This document shows positions 16,720 to 25,631 of a stretch of DNA of 64,000 nt, one piece after another (positions within the stretch are counted from its first letter, which is position 1; the number at the start of each line of letters is the position of its first letter). Source of the DNA: Nocardia pneumoniae NBRC 100136. Its GTDB lineage: Bacteria > Actinomycetota > Actinomycetes > Mycobacteriales > Mycobacteriaceae. The stretch spans positions 124,001 through 188,000 of the forward strand of contig NZ_BAGF01000070.1 in NCBI RefSeq assembly GCF_000308755.1. Direction: 5' to 3'. A model generated the notes under the pieces. It saw only the letters and a program-made list of their open reading frames with translations. It had not been told where the DNA came from and did no database searches. The position numbers and the translations under genes were made by a program.

Positions 16720-17271
16720 TCAGTGCAATTGGTTCTGAGCGGTCTCCAGGCCGACGCGCAGCAGGAGTTCCACCGCGTCGGCGGCCTGCTCGACGATTAC
16801 GGGTACTTCTTTGCGCTCCGGCGCCGAGAACGGCTTCAGCACGTAGTCGGCCGGGTCCTGCCGACCCGGCGGGCGGCCGATGCCGATCCGGGTGCGCAAG
16901 TAGTCCTTGGTGGTGAGGGCGCTGGAGACCGAGCGAAGCCCGTTGTGCCCGCCCTCGCCGCCGCCGCGCTTCAGGCGGATCGCGCCGAACGGCAGGTCGA
17001 GTTCGTCGTGCACGACGATCACCTCGGTCGTCGGCACGGAGAAGAACTTGGCCAGCGCGGCCACCGGCCGCCCGGACAGGTTCATGAACGATCGCGGCTT
17101 GGCGATCAGCACCTGGCGGCCGTCCAGCCGCGCTTGCAGCAGGTCGGCGCCGGATTTCTTGTGCACACCGAAACGGCCGCCGACGCGCTGCGCGAGCACG
17201 TCGGCGACGAGGAAACCGACATTGTGCCTGGTGCGCTCGTATTCCGGACCGGGATTACCCAGTCCGACCAC
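16720..17271 (-). CDS. pth: Peptidyl-tRNA hydrolase
   Basis: Pth releases tRNA from stalled peptidyl-tRNA. The 183-aa reading has the family signature GLGNPGPEYERTRHNVGF with the catalytic histidine, KPRSFMNLSG, and the block HDELDLPFG followed by GGHNGLRS. GTG at 17271 is the only canonical start, but it falls inside the first beta-strand of the fold, four or five residues shorter than usual. An in-frame CTG at 17307 with GGAAG 9 nt upstream would add 12 residues, so initiation there is possible. It follows rplY in the conserved rplY-pth order. Confidence 0.93.
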   Translation of the reverse strand: MVGLGNPGPEYERTRHNVGFLVADVLAQRVGGRFGVHKKSGADLLQARLDGRQVLIAKPRSFMNLSGRPVAALAKFFSVPTTEVIVVHDELDLPFGAIRLKRGGGEGGHNGLRSVSSALTTKDYLRTRIGIGRPPGRQDPADYVLKPFSAPERKEVPVIVEQAADAVELLLRVGLETAQNQLH

Positions 17272-17323
17272 GAGCGCGGGCCCGGCGGACGAATCGGTGT
17301 TGTTCAGCGCTCTGGCTTCCGGC

Positions 17324-17920
17324 TTATTCGGCGGTCTCGCCCTCGGCCTCGCCCTCGCCCGGGGCCGGCTCGGCGGCCGGCGCGGCGATGACGTTGACGA
17401 TCAGGGTCTCCGGGTCGACGGCCAGGGCGACACCGGAGGGCAGCTGCAGCGCGCCCGCGGTGATCTGGGTACCCGGCTCGACGCCCTCGACGGAGACCTC
17501 GATGGTCTCCGGCAGGTTCAGCGCGTCGGCCTCGATGGAGACGGTGGTGGCCTCCTGGGTGACCAGGGTGCCGGGGGCGGCGTCGCCGACCACGGTGACG
17601 GTCACGTCGGCGGTGACCTTCTCGCCGCGCTGGACGATGAGCAGGTCGGCGTGCTCGATGTAGCGGCGGATCGGGTGCACCACAACGGATTTGGTCAGCG
17701 CGAGCTGCTTCTTGCCGTCGATGACGAGGTTCAGCACCGCGTTGGTGCCGTGCTCACGCAGGATGGCGGCGAAGGCCTGGGCGTTGACCGACAGGTGCTG
17801 CGGGTCGGTCTGGTGGCCGTACAGCACGGCCGGAACGTTGCCCGCGCGGCGGGTGCGGCGGGCGGCGCCCTTGCCGAACTCGGTGCGTACGGAGGCTTCG
17901 AGAAGGTTGACGTCGGACAT
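17324..17920 (-). CDS. rplY: 50S ribosomal protein L25/Ctc family
   Basis: The protein binds 5S rRNA in the large subunit. Its 198 aa are the long (Ctc/TL5) form: an N-terminal L25 domain (about 1-92, with AVLYGHQTDPQHLSVN) and a C-terminal beta domain (about 100-180). An acidic Ala/Glu tail resembles EGEAEGETAE. It is the first gene of rplY-pth. A TATGGT hexamer on the minus strand at 18106-18111 is a plausible -10, giving a leader of about 180 nt. Confidence 0.96.
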   Translation of the reverse strand: MSDVNLLEASVRTEFGKGAARRTRRAGNVPAVLYGHQTDPQHLSVNAQAFAAILREHGTNAVLNLVIDGKKQLALTKSVVVHPIRRYIEHADLLIVQRGEKVTADVTVTVVGDAAPGTLVTQEATTVSIEADALNLPETIEVSVEGVEPGTQITAGALQLPSGVALAVDPETLIVNVIAAPAAEPAPGEGEAEGETAE

Positions 17921-18228
17921 GACTGGATCTACTCCTACGGCTCTTCCTGGCGGTCAGCGTTTACCCGTCAGGGGTTGCTCACGCCTGACCGGGGGTGGTC
18001 TACTCGTCGGGGCGAAGACCGAACGAGGACGGCCGGAAGCCGCGCCGCGTCGATCACGGTGTCGCAAATCTGGTCTGCGGTCACCCTCGCCGAGACAACC
18101 CGAACACCATACCCCAGCGCGTGGGCGCTCTTTGAATCGGGTGGTCACCGACGTATCGACGCCGGTTCGCACCGGTCGCGTACGCTGGCGTGGTTGCCGA
18201 TCGGTCGTCTGCGAAAGGTTGTTTTGCG
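17921..18228. promoter_or_regulatory. Divergent rplY / prfC intergenic region
   Basis: This 308-bp stretch contains no gene I can support. On the minus strand TATGGT (18106-18111) is a candidate -10 for rplY, with a possible -35 TTCAAA 19 bp further up. On the plus strand TACGCT (18181-18186) is a candidate -10 for prfC. A short inverted repeat (TCAGG and CCTGA arms) lies near 17967-17992 in the rplY leader and could be a leader hairpin. Confidence 0.4.
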
Positions 18229-19872
18229 TTGAGCGCCTCCCCTGAGGGTGTCGTCGCGCCCGCACCCCGCGGGTTGCCCGCCGAGGTCGCCCGTCGGCGG
18301 ACGTTCGCGGTGATCTCCCATCCCGACGCGGGCAAGTCCACGCTCACCGAGGCGCTCGCCCTGCACGCCAGGATGATCTCCGAGGCGGGCGCGATCCACG
18401 GCAAGGCCGGACGCAAGTCGACGGTCTCGGACTGGATGGAGATGGAGAAGGCGCGCGGCATCTCGGTCAGCTCGACCGCGTTGCAGTTCAACTACCGCGC
18501 CGCGGGCTCCGACGTCGACAGCGTCATCAACTTGGTCGACACGCCCGGCCACTCCGATTTCTCCGAGGACACCTACCGCGTGCTCACCGCCGTCGACGCC
18601 GCGGTGATGCTGATCGATGCGGCCAAGGGCTTGGAGCCGCAGACGTTGAAGCTGTTTCAGGTGTGCCGCCACCGCGGCATCCCGGTGATCACAGTGATCA
18701 ACAAGTGGGACCGGCCGGGCCGGGCCCCGCTGGAACTGCTCGACGAGATCGACGAGCGGATCGGCCTCACCCCCACCCCGCTGTTCCTTCCGGTAGGCAT
18801 CGCGGGCGATTTCCGCGGCCTGCTGCGCCGCGGTCCGGACGGCGTTCCGCTCGAATACATCCATTTCACCCGCACCGCGGGTGGCGCGACCATCGCGCCG
18901 GAGGAGTCGCTGCGCCCCGAGGCCGCGCAGGAGCGTGAAGGCGAGCCGTGGAACACCGCCGCCGAGGAGAGCGAACTGCTCTCGGCCACCGGCCAGGACC
19001 ACGACCAGGAGCTGTTCCTCGCCGGGCAGACCTCACCGGTCATCTACGCCTCCGCGATGCTGAACTTCGGCGTGCGGCAGCTGCTGGAGACGCTGGTCGC
19101 GCTCGCGCCGCCGCCCGGCGCGCGCCGGGACGTCGACGGGAAACCGCGCGAGACCAGCGACCCGTTCAGCGCGGTGGTGTTCAAGGTGCAGGCGGGTATG
19201 GACGCCGCGCACCGCGACCGGCTCGCGTTCATGCGGATCGTGTCCGGCGAGTTCGAGCGCGGCATGGTGGTCACTCACGCGCAGACCGGACGACCGTTCG
19301 CCACCAAGTACGCGCTGACCGTGTTCGGCCGCGAGCGCGCCACCGTCGACACCGCCTACCCGGGCGACGTGGTCGGCCTGGTCAACGCGACCGCGCTGGC
19401 CCCGGGCCACACGTTGTACGTGGACAAGAAGGTGGAGTTCCCGCCGATCCCGTCCTTCGCGCCGGAGCATTTCGCGGTGCTGCGCGCGCAGAGCGCGGGC
19501 AAATACAAGCAGTTCCGCAAGGCCATCGACCAGCTGGACTCCGAGGGCGTGGTGCAGGTGCTGCGCAACGACCTGCGCGGCGACGCCTCCCCCGTGCTGG
19601 CCGCCGTCGGCCCGATGCAGTTCGAGGTGGTCACCGCGCGCATGCTCACGGAGTTCAACGTGGAGACCACGATGGAGCACCTCGGCTACACGCTGGCCCG
19701 GCGCACCGACGCCGCCTCGGCGGAGGAACTCGGGCGACAGCGCGGGGTGGAGGTCTTCACCCGCTCAGACGGTGCGCTGCTGGCGCTGTTCAGTGACAAG
19801 TGGCGGCTGCAATACATCGAGAAGGAACACCCGGCGCTCACCCTGGAGCCCCTGGTCGCCACAGCCGACTGA
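18229..19872 (+). CDS. prfC: Peptide chain release factor 3
   Basis: RF3 is a translational GTPase that recycles RF1/RF2 after termination. The 547-aa protein has G1 SHPDAGKST, G3 DTPGHSDF and G4 NKWD, with domain II after about residue 300 and the C-terminal RF3 domain. I chose the TTG at 18229, which has GAAAGG about 10 nt upstream. The GTG at 18190 lies right beside the likely -10 TACGCT and is unlikely to be in the message. It ends 1 bp before a convergent gene. Confidence 0.94.
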   Translation: MSASPEGVVAPAPRGLPAEVARRRTFAVISHPDAGKSTLTEALALHARMISEAGAIHGKAGRKSTVSDWMEMEKARGISVSSTALQFNYRAAGSDVDSVINLVDTPGHSDFSEDTYRVLTAVDAAVMLIDAAKGLEPQTLKLFQVCRHRGIPVITVINKWDRPGRAPLELLDEIDERIGLTPTPLFLPVGIAGDFRGLLRRGPDGVPLEYIHFTRTAGGATIAPEESLRPEAAQEREGEPWNTAAEESELLSATGQDHDQELFLAGQTSPVIYASAMLNFGVRQLLETLVALAPPPGARRDVDGKPRETSDPFSAVVFKVQAGMDAAHRDRLAFMRIVSGEFERGMVVTHAQTGRPFATKYALTVFGRERATVDTAYPGDVVGLVNATALAPGHTLYVDKKVEFPPIPSFAPEHFAVLRAQSAGKYKQFRKAIDQLDSEGVVQVLRNDLRGDASPVLAAVGPMQFEVVTARMLTEFNVETTMEHLGYTLARRTDAASAEELGRQRGVEVFTRSDGALLALFSDKWRLQYIEKEHPALTLEPLVATAD

Positions 19873-19873
19873 G

Positions 19874-20752
19874 TCAGCCGGCCTCGGGCTCCGTCCGCAG
19901 CGTGGGGCCGGTGGGTTCGCGTTCGACCGAGGCGATGCCTTCTTCCCGGGCGATCAGGCCCCAGCGGCTGGAGGTCAGCCGCAGGCTGGGCAGATCGCTG
20001 AGCGAGAGCACCACCTCGTAGGTGCGCTCGTAGCCGGTGTGGGAGATCCGCCAGCGTCCGTCGTCGCAGCGGACATAGCGGTCGTTGTAGAAGGCCGCGC
20101 CGCGCAGCAGCATGTTATGGCCCGGGATGAGGACCGTGTCGGCGAGATACCAGGTGCCGCTGGCGGTGTCGCCGTCGACATCGATCTCCGGGTGGTCGCA
20201 TCGGTGCTCGGTGATCACGTGCGGACCGAGCGTGTTGCGCATGAACGCGATGAATGCCTCGCGCGATTCGAACTGGAGATATTCGCTGTAGGTCGCGGTC
20301 GCCTCGGGAATCATGGTGTCCGCGAACTCGTCCCATGATTTGGTGTCGAGTGTGCGAAGGTACCGGTACTTCAGCCGACTGATCGCCGATACGTCGTCCA
20401 CGTCCCGGTCTTCTTCGCGGCGACGCGTCACTCTCGGATCGCTGCGCACCTGCCCGAAGTCGATCGGTCCCGAGTCGAAGCGCAACCGCGCGTCCGCTCG
20501 ATCGCCGCGGGCCTCCTCAGCGGTGCTCGTCCCACGGCCGCCGCGGTCCGGTCTGCCTTGGTCGACGTCCTGAGCTGCCCGCTCCGGTCTACCGGGATCG
20601 ATTCCCACGCTGCCGCGCTGTTGCCGACCCGGGTGGAATCCCGGGTCGTCGCGCCCCTGCCCACCGGAGCCCGTGCCCCGGCCAGTACGCACTTGCGCAG
20701 CGATGCCCACTGCTGGGTCGCCGCGGCCCTGCCCGCCGGTTGCCTGATCCAT
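19874..20752 (-). CDS. NTF2-like (SnoaL-type) protein with low-complexity N-terminal extension
   Basis: The C-terminal 175 aa form an NTF2/SnoaL-like cone: ISRLKYRYLRTLDTKSWDEF, the strand region HVITEHRCDHPEIDVDGDTA, and WYLADTVLIPG. Members include small isomerases, hydratases and non-catalytic ligand binders, so the function is not predictable. The first 117 residues are rich in Gly, Arg, Asp and Gln with no recognisable fold. An internal GTG at 20401 would give the normal-length family protein, whereas the ATG at 20752 has GAGGGT 1-6 nt upstream. The GC share at third codon positions drops to about 75% in the extension, so the shorter start is a real alternative. Confidence 0.7.
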   Translation of the reverse strand: MDQATGGQGRGDPAVGIAAQVRTGRGTGSGGQGRDDPGFHPGRQQRGSVGIDPGRPERAAQDVDQGRPDRGGRGTSTAEEARGDRADARLRFDSGPIDFGQVRSDPRVTRRREEDRDVDDVSAISRLKYRYLRTLDTKSWDEFADTMIPEATATYSEYLQFESREAFIAFMRNTLGPHVITEHRCDHPEIDVDGDTASGTWYLADTVLIPGHNMLLRGAAFYNDRYVRCDDGRWRISHTGYERTYEVVLSLSDLPSLRLTSSRWGLIAREEGIASVEREPTGPTLRTEPEAG

Positions 20753-20849
20753 ACCCTCAACAATCCCACCCCGAGTCTGGAATTGGGAGGGTTGTATCAG
20801 ATTGCTATCACCGTTAGGGCAACATTCTGGCGAATGTCGACGGACGAGG

Positions 20850-21722
20850 TCAGCTTCCGATCGTGAAGCAGGTGCGGCAGAAATCCTCGCCGAACTCGGT
20901 GAGCCGAAGACTCTTGCGGACGATCTTCGGCGCGCGGCCCGCTTTCTTCAGCGCCGCCTCCACCACGGGCTGCACCTCGAGCACCATGTACCGGCTCAGC
21001 ACCACCGGATCCTCCGAGGTGAGAGTCAGTCCGAGACGGTTGAGGTTGATCAGGTACATCCGCGCGCGGTCCGGATAGCGCACACCCGCCTGCTCGGGCA
21101 CCGAGGTGAGATCGCCCTGCACGAGCTCGGAACCGATCCCCAGCGGACGGTTGGTGCGCACGTCGACCGACGGCTGCGGGCCGTTGAGCGCCATGAAGCG
21201 CAGGATGCGCGCCTCGTCGGGCGCTAGCTCGTCGAGGATGCGGTCGTAGGCGGGGTGCACGTCCTCGGTGAAGTAGACATCCGCGGACCTGGCCAGCAGC
21301 GCGTCACCGCGACGGCGCAGTTCCTCGGTGGTGGCCGAATGGAGGTGCGAGCCCACCGCGAGCGCCTGCTGCGCGCCGTTGGAGGTCGGGACGTAGCTGA
21401 CGATCTCCCGAACCGAGCCCTCGGTGACGCCGAGGGCGCTGCGGGCGATGGAACGCAACGCGTTTCCGGTCCGCTCGGCGATCTCCGCCGAGGACTCGCC
21501 GTCCAGCGCCGCCTGGGTGATCTCCTTGGTGACCTCGAATGTGGTGCCGACGGCCCACTGGCTGCCGCGCACGACGGTACCCGCGGCCAGTCCAGCCGCG
21601 CGGAACACGCCGCGGATCAGCCGCGCTTCGTTGCTGATCTGCCGCTGTTCGACATCCGAACTGCGCTCGACGGCGCGGTAACCGGGCCGGGCCACGTCCC
21701 GTCCGGTCCTGTCGTCTGCCAC
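20850..21722 (-). CDS. Abi-alpha (DUF4393) family protein, paralogue 1
   Basis: The 290-aa protein has an amphipathic Gly/Ala-rich N-terminal region (GVFRAAGLAAGTVVRGSQWAVGTT) that may touch membranes. A C-terminal domain carries LAPDEARILRFMALNGPQPSVD, MYLINLNRLGLT, and the closing SLRLTEFGEDFCRTCF. This arrangement fits the Abi-alpha/DUF4393 family, named after an abortive-infection protein. A second copy with the same motifs lies at 23228-24121 beyond a DUF445 gene. Both may protect the envelope or act in phage defence; this is inference. Confidence 0.7.
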   Translation of the reverse strand: MADDRTGRDVARPGYRAVERSSDVEQRQISNEARLIRGVFRAAGLAAGTVVRGSQWAVGTTFEVTKEITQAALDGESSAEIAERTGNALRSIARSALGVTEGSVREIVSYVPTSNGAQQALAVGSHLHSATTEELRRRGDALLARSADVYFTEDVHPAYDRILDELAPDEARILRFMALNGPQPSVDVRTNRPLGIGSELVQGDLTSVPEQAGVRYPDRARMYLINLNRLGLTLTSEDPVVLSRYMVLEVQPVVEAALKKAGRAPKIVRKSLRLTEFGEDFCRTCFTIGS

Positions 21723-21914
21723 GTTTTCTCCGATATCGACGGGTGAACGAATCGCTCCACAGATTACTTCGCCTTGTGTCGCGGGTCATTCGCAACGCCC
21801 TGACTCGGACAGTGCGACCGGCGCGCGGCCCACAATAAGGTTTCTTTGCCGAGCGGGTGCTAGTTTTGGGTGCCGGTGAGGCGGCGATCACCGGGGTGTC
21901 GGCAGGAGGGTGTC

Positions 21915-23237
21915 GTGTTGGAGAGCGTATTCGGAATCCACCCCACGATCCTGCTCGAACTCGTCACGATACCCCTATTCACCGGTGTGATCGGTTACAT
22001 CACCAACTGGACCGGCGTGTTGATGCTGTTCAAGCCGGTCGCCTTCCATGGCTTCCGAGTTCCCGGGCTGCGCGCGCTGTACCCATTCCTGCCCAAGCGA
22101 ATTCAAGTTCTGCCGCTGCTGAGCTACGACGGCCGATTCGGCTGGCAGGGCATCGTCCCCTCGCGCGCGGACAAGATGGCCAGCATCGCGGTCGACAAGG
22201 GCCTGGCCAAACTCGGCAGCGTCGCCGACTTCTACCGCGAGCTCGAGCCGGACAAGCTGGCCGAGCATCTCGCGAGCATCGCGGACACGCAGATCAAGGA
22301 CATCGTCGAAGAGATCCTGCGCCGCGAGCATCCGCAGCTCTGGTACAACCTGCCCGCGCAGGTGCGCGAAGTGGTGCACGATCGGGTGCGCCAGCAGTTG
22401 CCGGAGATCCTGCGCGAACTCACCGAGGAACTCGGCGCGAATATCGATCAGCTGCTCGACGTGAAGCAGATGGTGATCCGCTACTTCCAGGCCCGGCCGC
22501 ATCTGCTCAACACGCTGTTCCAGGTGCTCGGCGCCAAGGAACTGCGTTTCATGCAGAACTTCGGTTTCTACTTCGGCGCGCCCATGGGCGCGGTGCTGGT
22601 CGCCGTCCTGCATCTGACCGGATGGTCGAGCCTGGTCGTGCTCCCGGTCGGCGGCGTGATCATCGGCTGGGTGGTCAACTGGATCGGCATCAATATGATC
22701 TTCGCGCCCGCGTATCCGAAGTGGTGGTGCCCGTGGCGGCAGGGCCTACTGATCAAACGCAAGTCCGAAATCACCGACGGCTATGCGGAATTGGTTTCCA
22801 GCCAGGTGATCACGGTGGCGAATATCGGCGACGAGTTGCTCAACGGACCGCGCTCGGATCGCACCATGCAGATGCTGGAGGACACGCTGCGTCCGGCCGC
22901 CGACCGCGCGCTCGGACCCGCGCGGCCCGCGGTCAAGTTCATGCTCGGCAGTCGCGAATACGACTCGCTGCAGGCGACGTTGACCACCGAGGCCATGGCC
23001 ATCGCGCCGATCGCGTTCGCCGACCCGGAGTTCAACGTCCGCCAGGGCAGGCAGATCAACGAGTACATCGCCAGGCAGATGTCGGCGTTGTCGCCACCGG
23101 ACTTCGTCGACATGCTGCGCGCCGCGATCAAACAGGATGAATGGCTGCTTTTCGTCCATGGCGGTGTGCTGGGGCTGTTCGCCGGATACGCTCATATCCT
23201 GATCTTCGGAACGGGAGTGGCGACATCATGGCTGTAG
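21915..23237 (+). CDS. DUF445 family membrane protein
   Basis: The 440-aa protein has the DUF445 layout. An N-terminal helix with GVIGYITNWTGVLMLFKP is followed by a long helical cytoplasmic or periplasmic region with many charged residues. A second membrane pair (GAVLVAVLHLTGWSSLVVLPVGGVIIGWVVNWIGINMIF region) repeats the YxTNWxG/VVNWIG signature, and a C-terminal helix (VLGLFAGYAHILIFGTGV) closes the protein. The GTG at 21915 has AGGAGGG upstream. It overlaps the second Abi-alpha gene by 10 bp, so the two are translated together. Role unknown. Confidence 0.85.
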   Translation: MLESVFGIHPTILLELVTIPLFTGVIGYITNWTGVLMLFKPVAFHGFRVPGLRALYPFLPKRIQVLPLLSYDGRFGWQGIVPSRADKMASIAVDKGLAKLGSVADFYRELEPDKLAEHLASIADTQIKDIVEEILRREHPQLWYNLPAQVREVVHDRVRQQLPEILRELTEELGANIDQLLDVKQMVIRYFQARPHLLNTLFQVLGAKELRFMQNFGFYFGAPMGAVLVAVLHLTGWSSLVVLPVGGVIIGWVVNWIGINMIFAPAYPKWWCPWRQGLLIKRKSEITDGYAELVSSQVITVANIGDELLNGPRSDRTMQMLEDTLRPAADRALGPARPAVKFMLGSREYDSLQATLTTEAMAIAPIAFADPEFNVRQGRQINEYIARQMSALSPPDFVDMLRAAIKQDEWLLFVHGGVLGLFAGYAHILIFGTGVATSWL

Positions 23238-24121
23238 CGGGTCCGGACGGCGGCGATCTCCAGGCCGTCGAGCACCGCGATGCGACGGAGGCGAATGCCG
23301 AACCATCGCGGGAAATCGCCCGGCGGCCTGCTTCGGACATCACTCGCCCCGACGAATCAGCAAGACCGGTAACCATTCCGGTGGCCACGGCGCGCGCCGC
23401 CACCGGCGTCGCACGGGTCGCGTGGAGCGCCGTCACGGGCGTGACCGCCTGGGGTGTCGGCACCGCGGTCGGTGTCACCTCGACCGTCGTGCGGCGCAGC
23501 ATCGAGGGCGCACCGCCCAGAGAAGTGCTCGCCGAGGCCGAATCGGAGGTCCGTGCGGCGATGCGCAGCGCGCTCGGCATCCCGGCCGCCACGCAATCGC
23601 CGACCGGGGAGAGCGTGCCGACGCTGCGCGAGCAGGGCGCCGCGCTGCTGAGGTTGTCGGCCAGCCCGCACGGCGAGGACGAGAACCATCCCGCGTTCGC
23701 GGGCATGCTGGCCGAGCTGACCCCGGACGAGGCGCGCATTCTGCGCTTCCTGCACTTGGACGGACCACAGCCCTCGATCGACATCCGCACCGGACGCCCG
23801 CGCGCGCTCGGCGCGGAACGCGTCGGCTCGATGCTCACGCTGATCGGCGAGCATGCCGGTCTGCGCTTCCCGAACCGGATCCAGCAGTACCTGACCAACC
23901 TGCGCAGACTCGGTCTGGTCGAGCACGCGCGCGAGCCGGTCGGCAACCCGAACCGCTACCAGGTGCTGGAGGCGCAGGCAGTGGTGCGGGAGAAGCTGAA
24001 GCGTTCCGGATTCGGCACCAAGGTGATCTACCGCAGCGTGGTGCTCACCGACTTCGGCGCCGATTTCGTGCGCAGCTGCCTGCCGGTGGTCGTCCAGGAC
24101 GGACGCGCCTCCGGGCACTAG
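23228..24121 (+). CDS. Abi-alpha (DUF4393) family protein, paralogue 2
   Basis: The 297-aa paralogue of the 20850-21722 product has the same parts in order. A charged N-terminus is followed by a Gly/Ala/Val-rich stretch (TGVTAWGVGTAVGVTSTVV), then LTPDEARILRFLHLDGPQPSID, YLTNLRRLGLVEHA, and the end VVLTDFGADFVRSCLP. The ATG at 23228 lies inside the end of the DUF445 gene (10-bp overlap). Its stop overlaps that of the convergent TetR gene in the tetramer CTAG. Confidence 0.72.
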   Translation: MAVAGPDGGDLQAVEHRDATEANAEPSREIARRPASDITRPDESARPVTIPVATARAATGVARVAWSAVTGVTAWGVGTAVGVTSTVVRRSIEGAPPREVLAEAESEVRAAMRSALGIPAATQSPTGESVPTLREQGAALLRLSASPHGEDENHPAFAGMLAELTPDEARILRFLHLDGPQPSIDIRTGRPRALGAERVGSMLTLIGEHAGLRFPNRIQQYLTNLRRLGLVEHAREPVGNPNRYQVLEAQAVVREKLKRSGFGTKVIYRSVVLTDFGADFVRSCLPVVVQDGRASGH

Positions 24122-24711
24122 GTCCCCCACGCCCGCATCGCCAGCTCGGCCACCCGCTCGAGTTCCGACCGGCTCGCGCCGTCCCTGGCTGCCTGGGACA
24201 TGCCCTGCATGACCGTGCCGACATAGCGGGCCAGCGTGCGCGCGTCCGGATCTCGCGGCAAGAGACCCGCGTCGATGTCGGCCTGGATTCGGGCGGCGAA
24301 GGTGTCGATGTTCCGGTTGCGCATCTCGCGGAGCAGGTCGGCGATCTCGGCGTTGGTGGTGTTGACGCCCGCGCTGATCACCAGGCAACCGTGGGGGCAA
24401 TCCGGCCGGGTGTACTCCGAGGCCGCCTCACGCAGGATGCGCCGAACGGCGGCCTCCGCAGTGTTCTCTTCGGCCAGCGCCCGCGCGGCGAATCCGCCGT
24501 AGCGTGCGCCGAAACTCGCCACCGCCTCGCGGAACAGCGTCTTCTTGTCACCGAACGCCGCGTACAGGCTCGGCGCCCCGATGCCGATGGCCTCGGTCAG
24601 GTCGCCGATCGAGGTGGCCTCGTACCCGCGCGCCCAGAACAACCGCATGGCCTGATCCAGCGCCGCGTCCCGATCGAAGGACCGGGGTCGTCCCCGGGTC
24701 GTCGTACCCAT
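24118..24711 (-). CDS. TetR family repressor of the adjacent SDR gene
   Basis: The 197-aa regulator starts MGTTTRGRPRSFDRDAALD, a typical TetR opening, with the helix-turn-helix IGDLTEAIGIGAPSLYAAFGDKKTLF. The domain after it contains DCPHGCLVISAG with two cysteines, as in the TetR_C_16-like group. TAAAAT ends 7 nt before the ATG, so the message is probably leaderless. Operators TAGCGGTCACTA and TAGCGACCGCTA lie between it and the divergent SDR gene. Confidence 0.9.
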   Translation of the reverse strand: MGTTTRGRPRSFDRDAALDQAMRLFWARGYEATSIGDLTEAIGIGAPSLYAAFGDKKTLFREAVASFGARYGGFAARALAEENTAEAAVRRILREAASEYTRPDCPHGCLVISAGVNTTNAEIADLLREMRNRNIDTFAARIQADIDAGLLPRDPDARTLARYVGTVMQGMSQAARDGASRSELERVAELAMRAWGT

Positions 24712-24718
24712 GCCAAGA

Positions 24719-24772
24719 ATTTTATAGCGGTCACTAGAGAATGTGCTACCCTCCTTTCTGTAGCGACCGCTA
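24719..24772. promoter_or_regulatory. Two TetR operators (TAGCGGTC-type palindromes) over divergent promoters
   Basis: TAGCGGTCACTA is at 24725-24736 and TAGCGACCGCTA at 24761-24772, variants of one 12-bp palindrome. The first abuts the minus-strand -10 TAAAAT (24719-24724); the second lies near the expected transcription start of the SDR gene. Confidence 0.85.
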
Positions 24773-24788
24773 GAGAAAGGGGCCCGGT

Positions 24789-25541
24789 ATGGGCACGCTG
24801 ACGGGGAAGACGGCATTGGTCACCGGAGCAAGCCGGGGCATCGGACGGGCCATAGCCGAACGACTCGGGCGCGACGGCGCACGCGTCGCCGTCCACTACA
24901 ACGGCAACGAGCAGGCGGCCAAGGCGACCGTGGCGGCGATCGAGGCCGCGGGCGGCGAAGCGTTCGCGATCCGCGCCGAACTGGGTGTGCCCGGCGACGC
25001 GGCCACCCTGTGGGCCGCCTTCGACGCACACGCCGACGGGCTGGACATCCTGGTGAACAACGCGGGCATCGACGGCATCCGCGAGCCGATCGCCGGAACC
25101 GACGAGGCGGCGTTCGACCGGGTCTTCGCGGTCAACGCCAAGGCGCCGTTCTTCATCACCCGCCTCGGGCTGGACCGGTTGCGCCCGGGCGGCCGGATCA
25201 TCAACATCTCCACCGGCCTCACCCACGGCGCGCACATGCCGCAGCTGATCGCCTACACCATGACCAAAGCCGCGATCGACAGCTTCACCAGCGTGCTGGC
25301 CAAGGAGGTCGGCGCGCGCGGCATCACGGTGAACGCGGTGGCGCCCGGGGTGATCGACACCGATATGAACGCGAGCTGGCTGCACAATCCCGAAGTCGCG
25401 GCGACGGTGGCGGCGATGTCACCGTTGCATCGGGTGGGTCAGTCCGCCGACGTGGCCGACGTCGTCGGTTTCCTCGCCTCCGACGACGCCCGGTGGGTCA
25501 CCGGACAGTGGATCGATGCGACCGGCGGTGCGCTGCTGTAG
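24789..25541 (+). CDS. SDR family NAD(P)-dependent oxidoreductase
   Basis: This is a 250-aa classical short-chain dehydrogenase. The Rossmann motif is TGASRGIG, followed by NNAG, and the catalytic Ser (INISTG) and Tyr-x3-Lys (YTMTK). The C-terminal ARWVTGQWIDATGG is typical of FabG-like members. The substrate is unknown. It is divergent from its presumed TetR regulator, which suggests induction by a small molecule that the enzyme reduces. AAAGGGG precedes the ATG. Confidence 0.92.
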   Translation: MGTLTGKTALVTGASRGIGRAIAERLGRDGARVAVHYNGNEQAAKATVAAIEAAGGEAFAIRAELGVPGDAATLWAAFDAHADGLDILVNNAGIDGIREPIAGTDEAAFDRVFAVNAKAPFFITRLGLDRLRPGGRIINISTGLTHGAHMPQLIAYTMTKAAIDSFTSVLAKEVGARGITVNAVAPGVIDTDMNASWLHNPEVAATVAAMSPLHRVGQSADVADVVGFLASDDARWVTGQWIDATGGALL

Positions 25542-25631
25542 ACGAGCCGAAGGCGGCTGCGCACGCCTCAGCTCGGCCCCAGCGAGCTTCGGGACGCCTT
25601 CGTCCGGCCGTGCCCATTAGGCTTGAGCACC

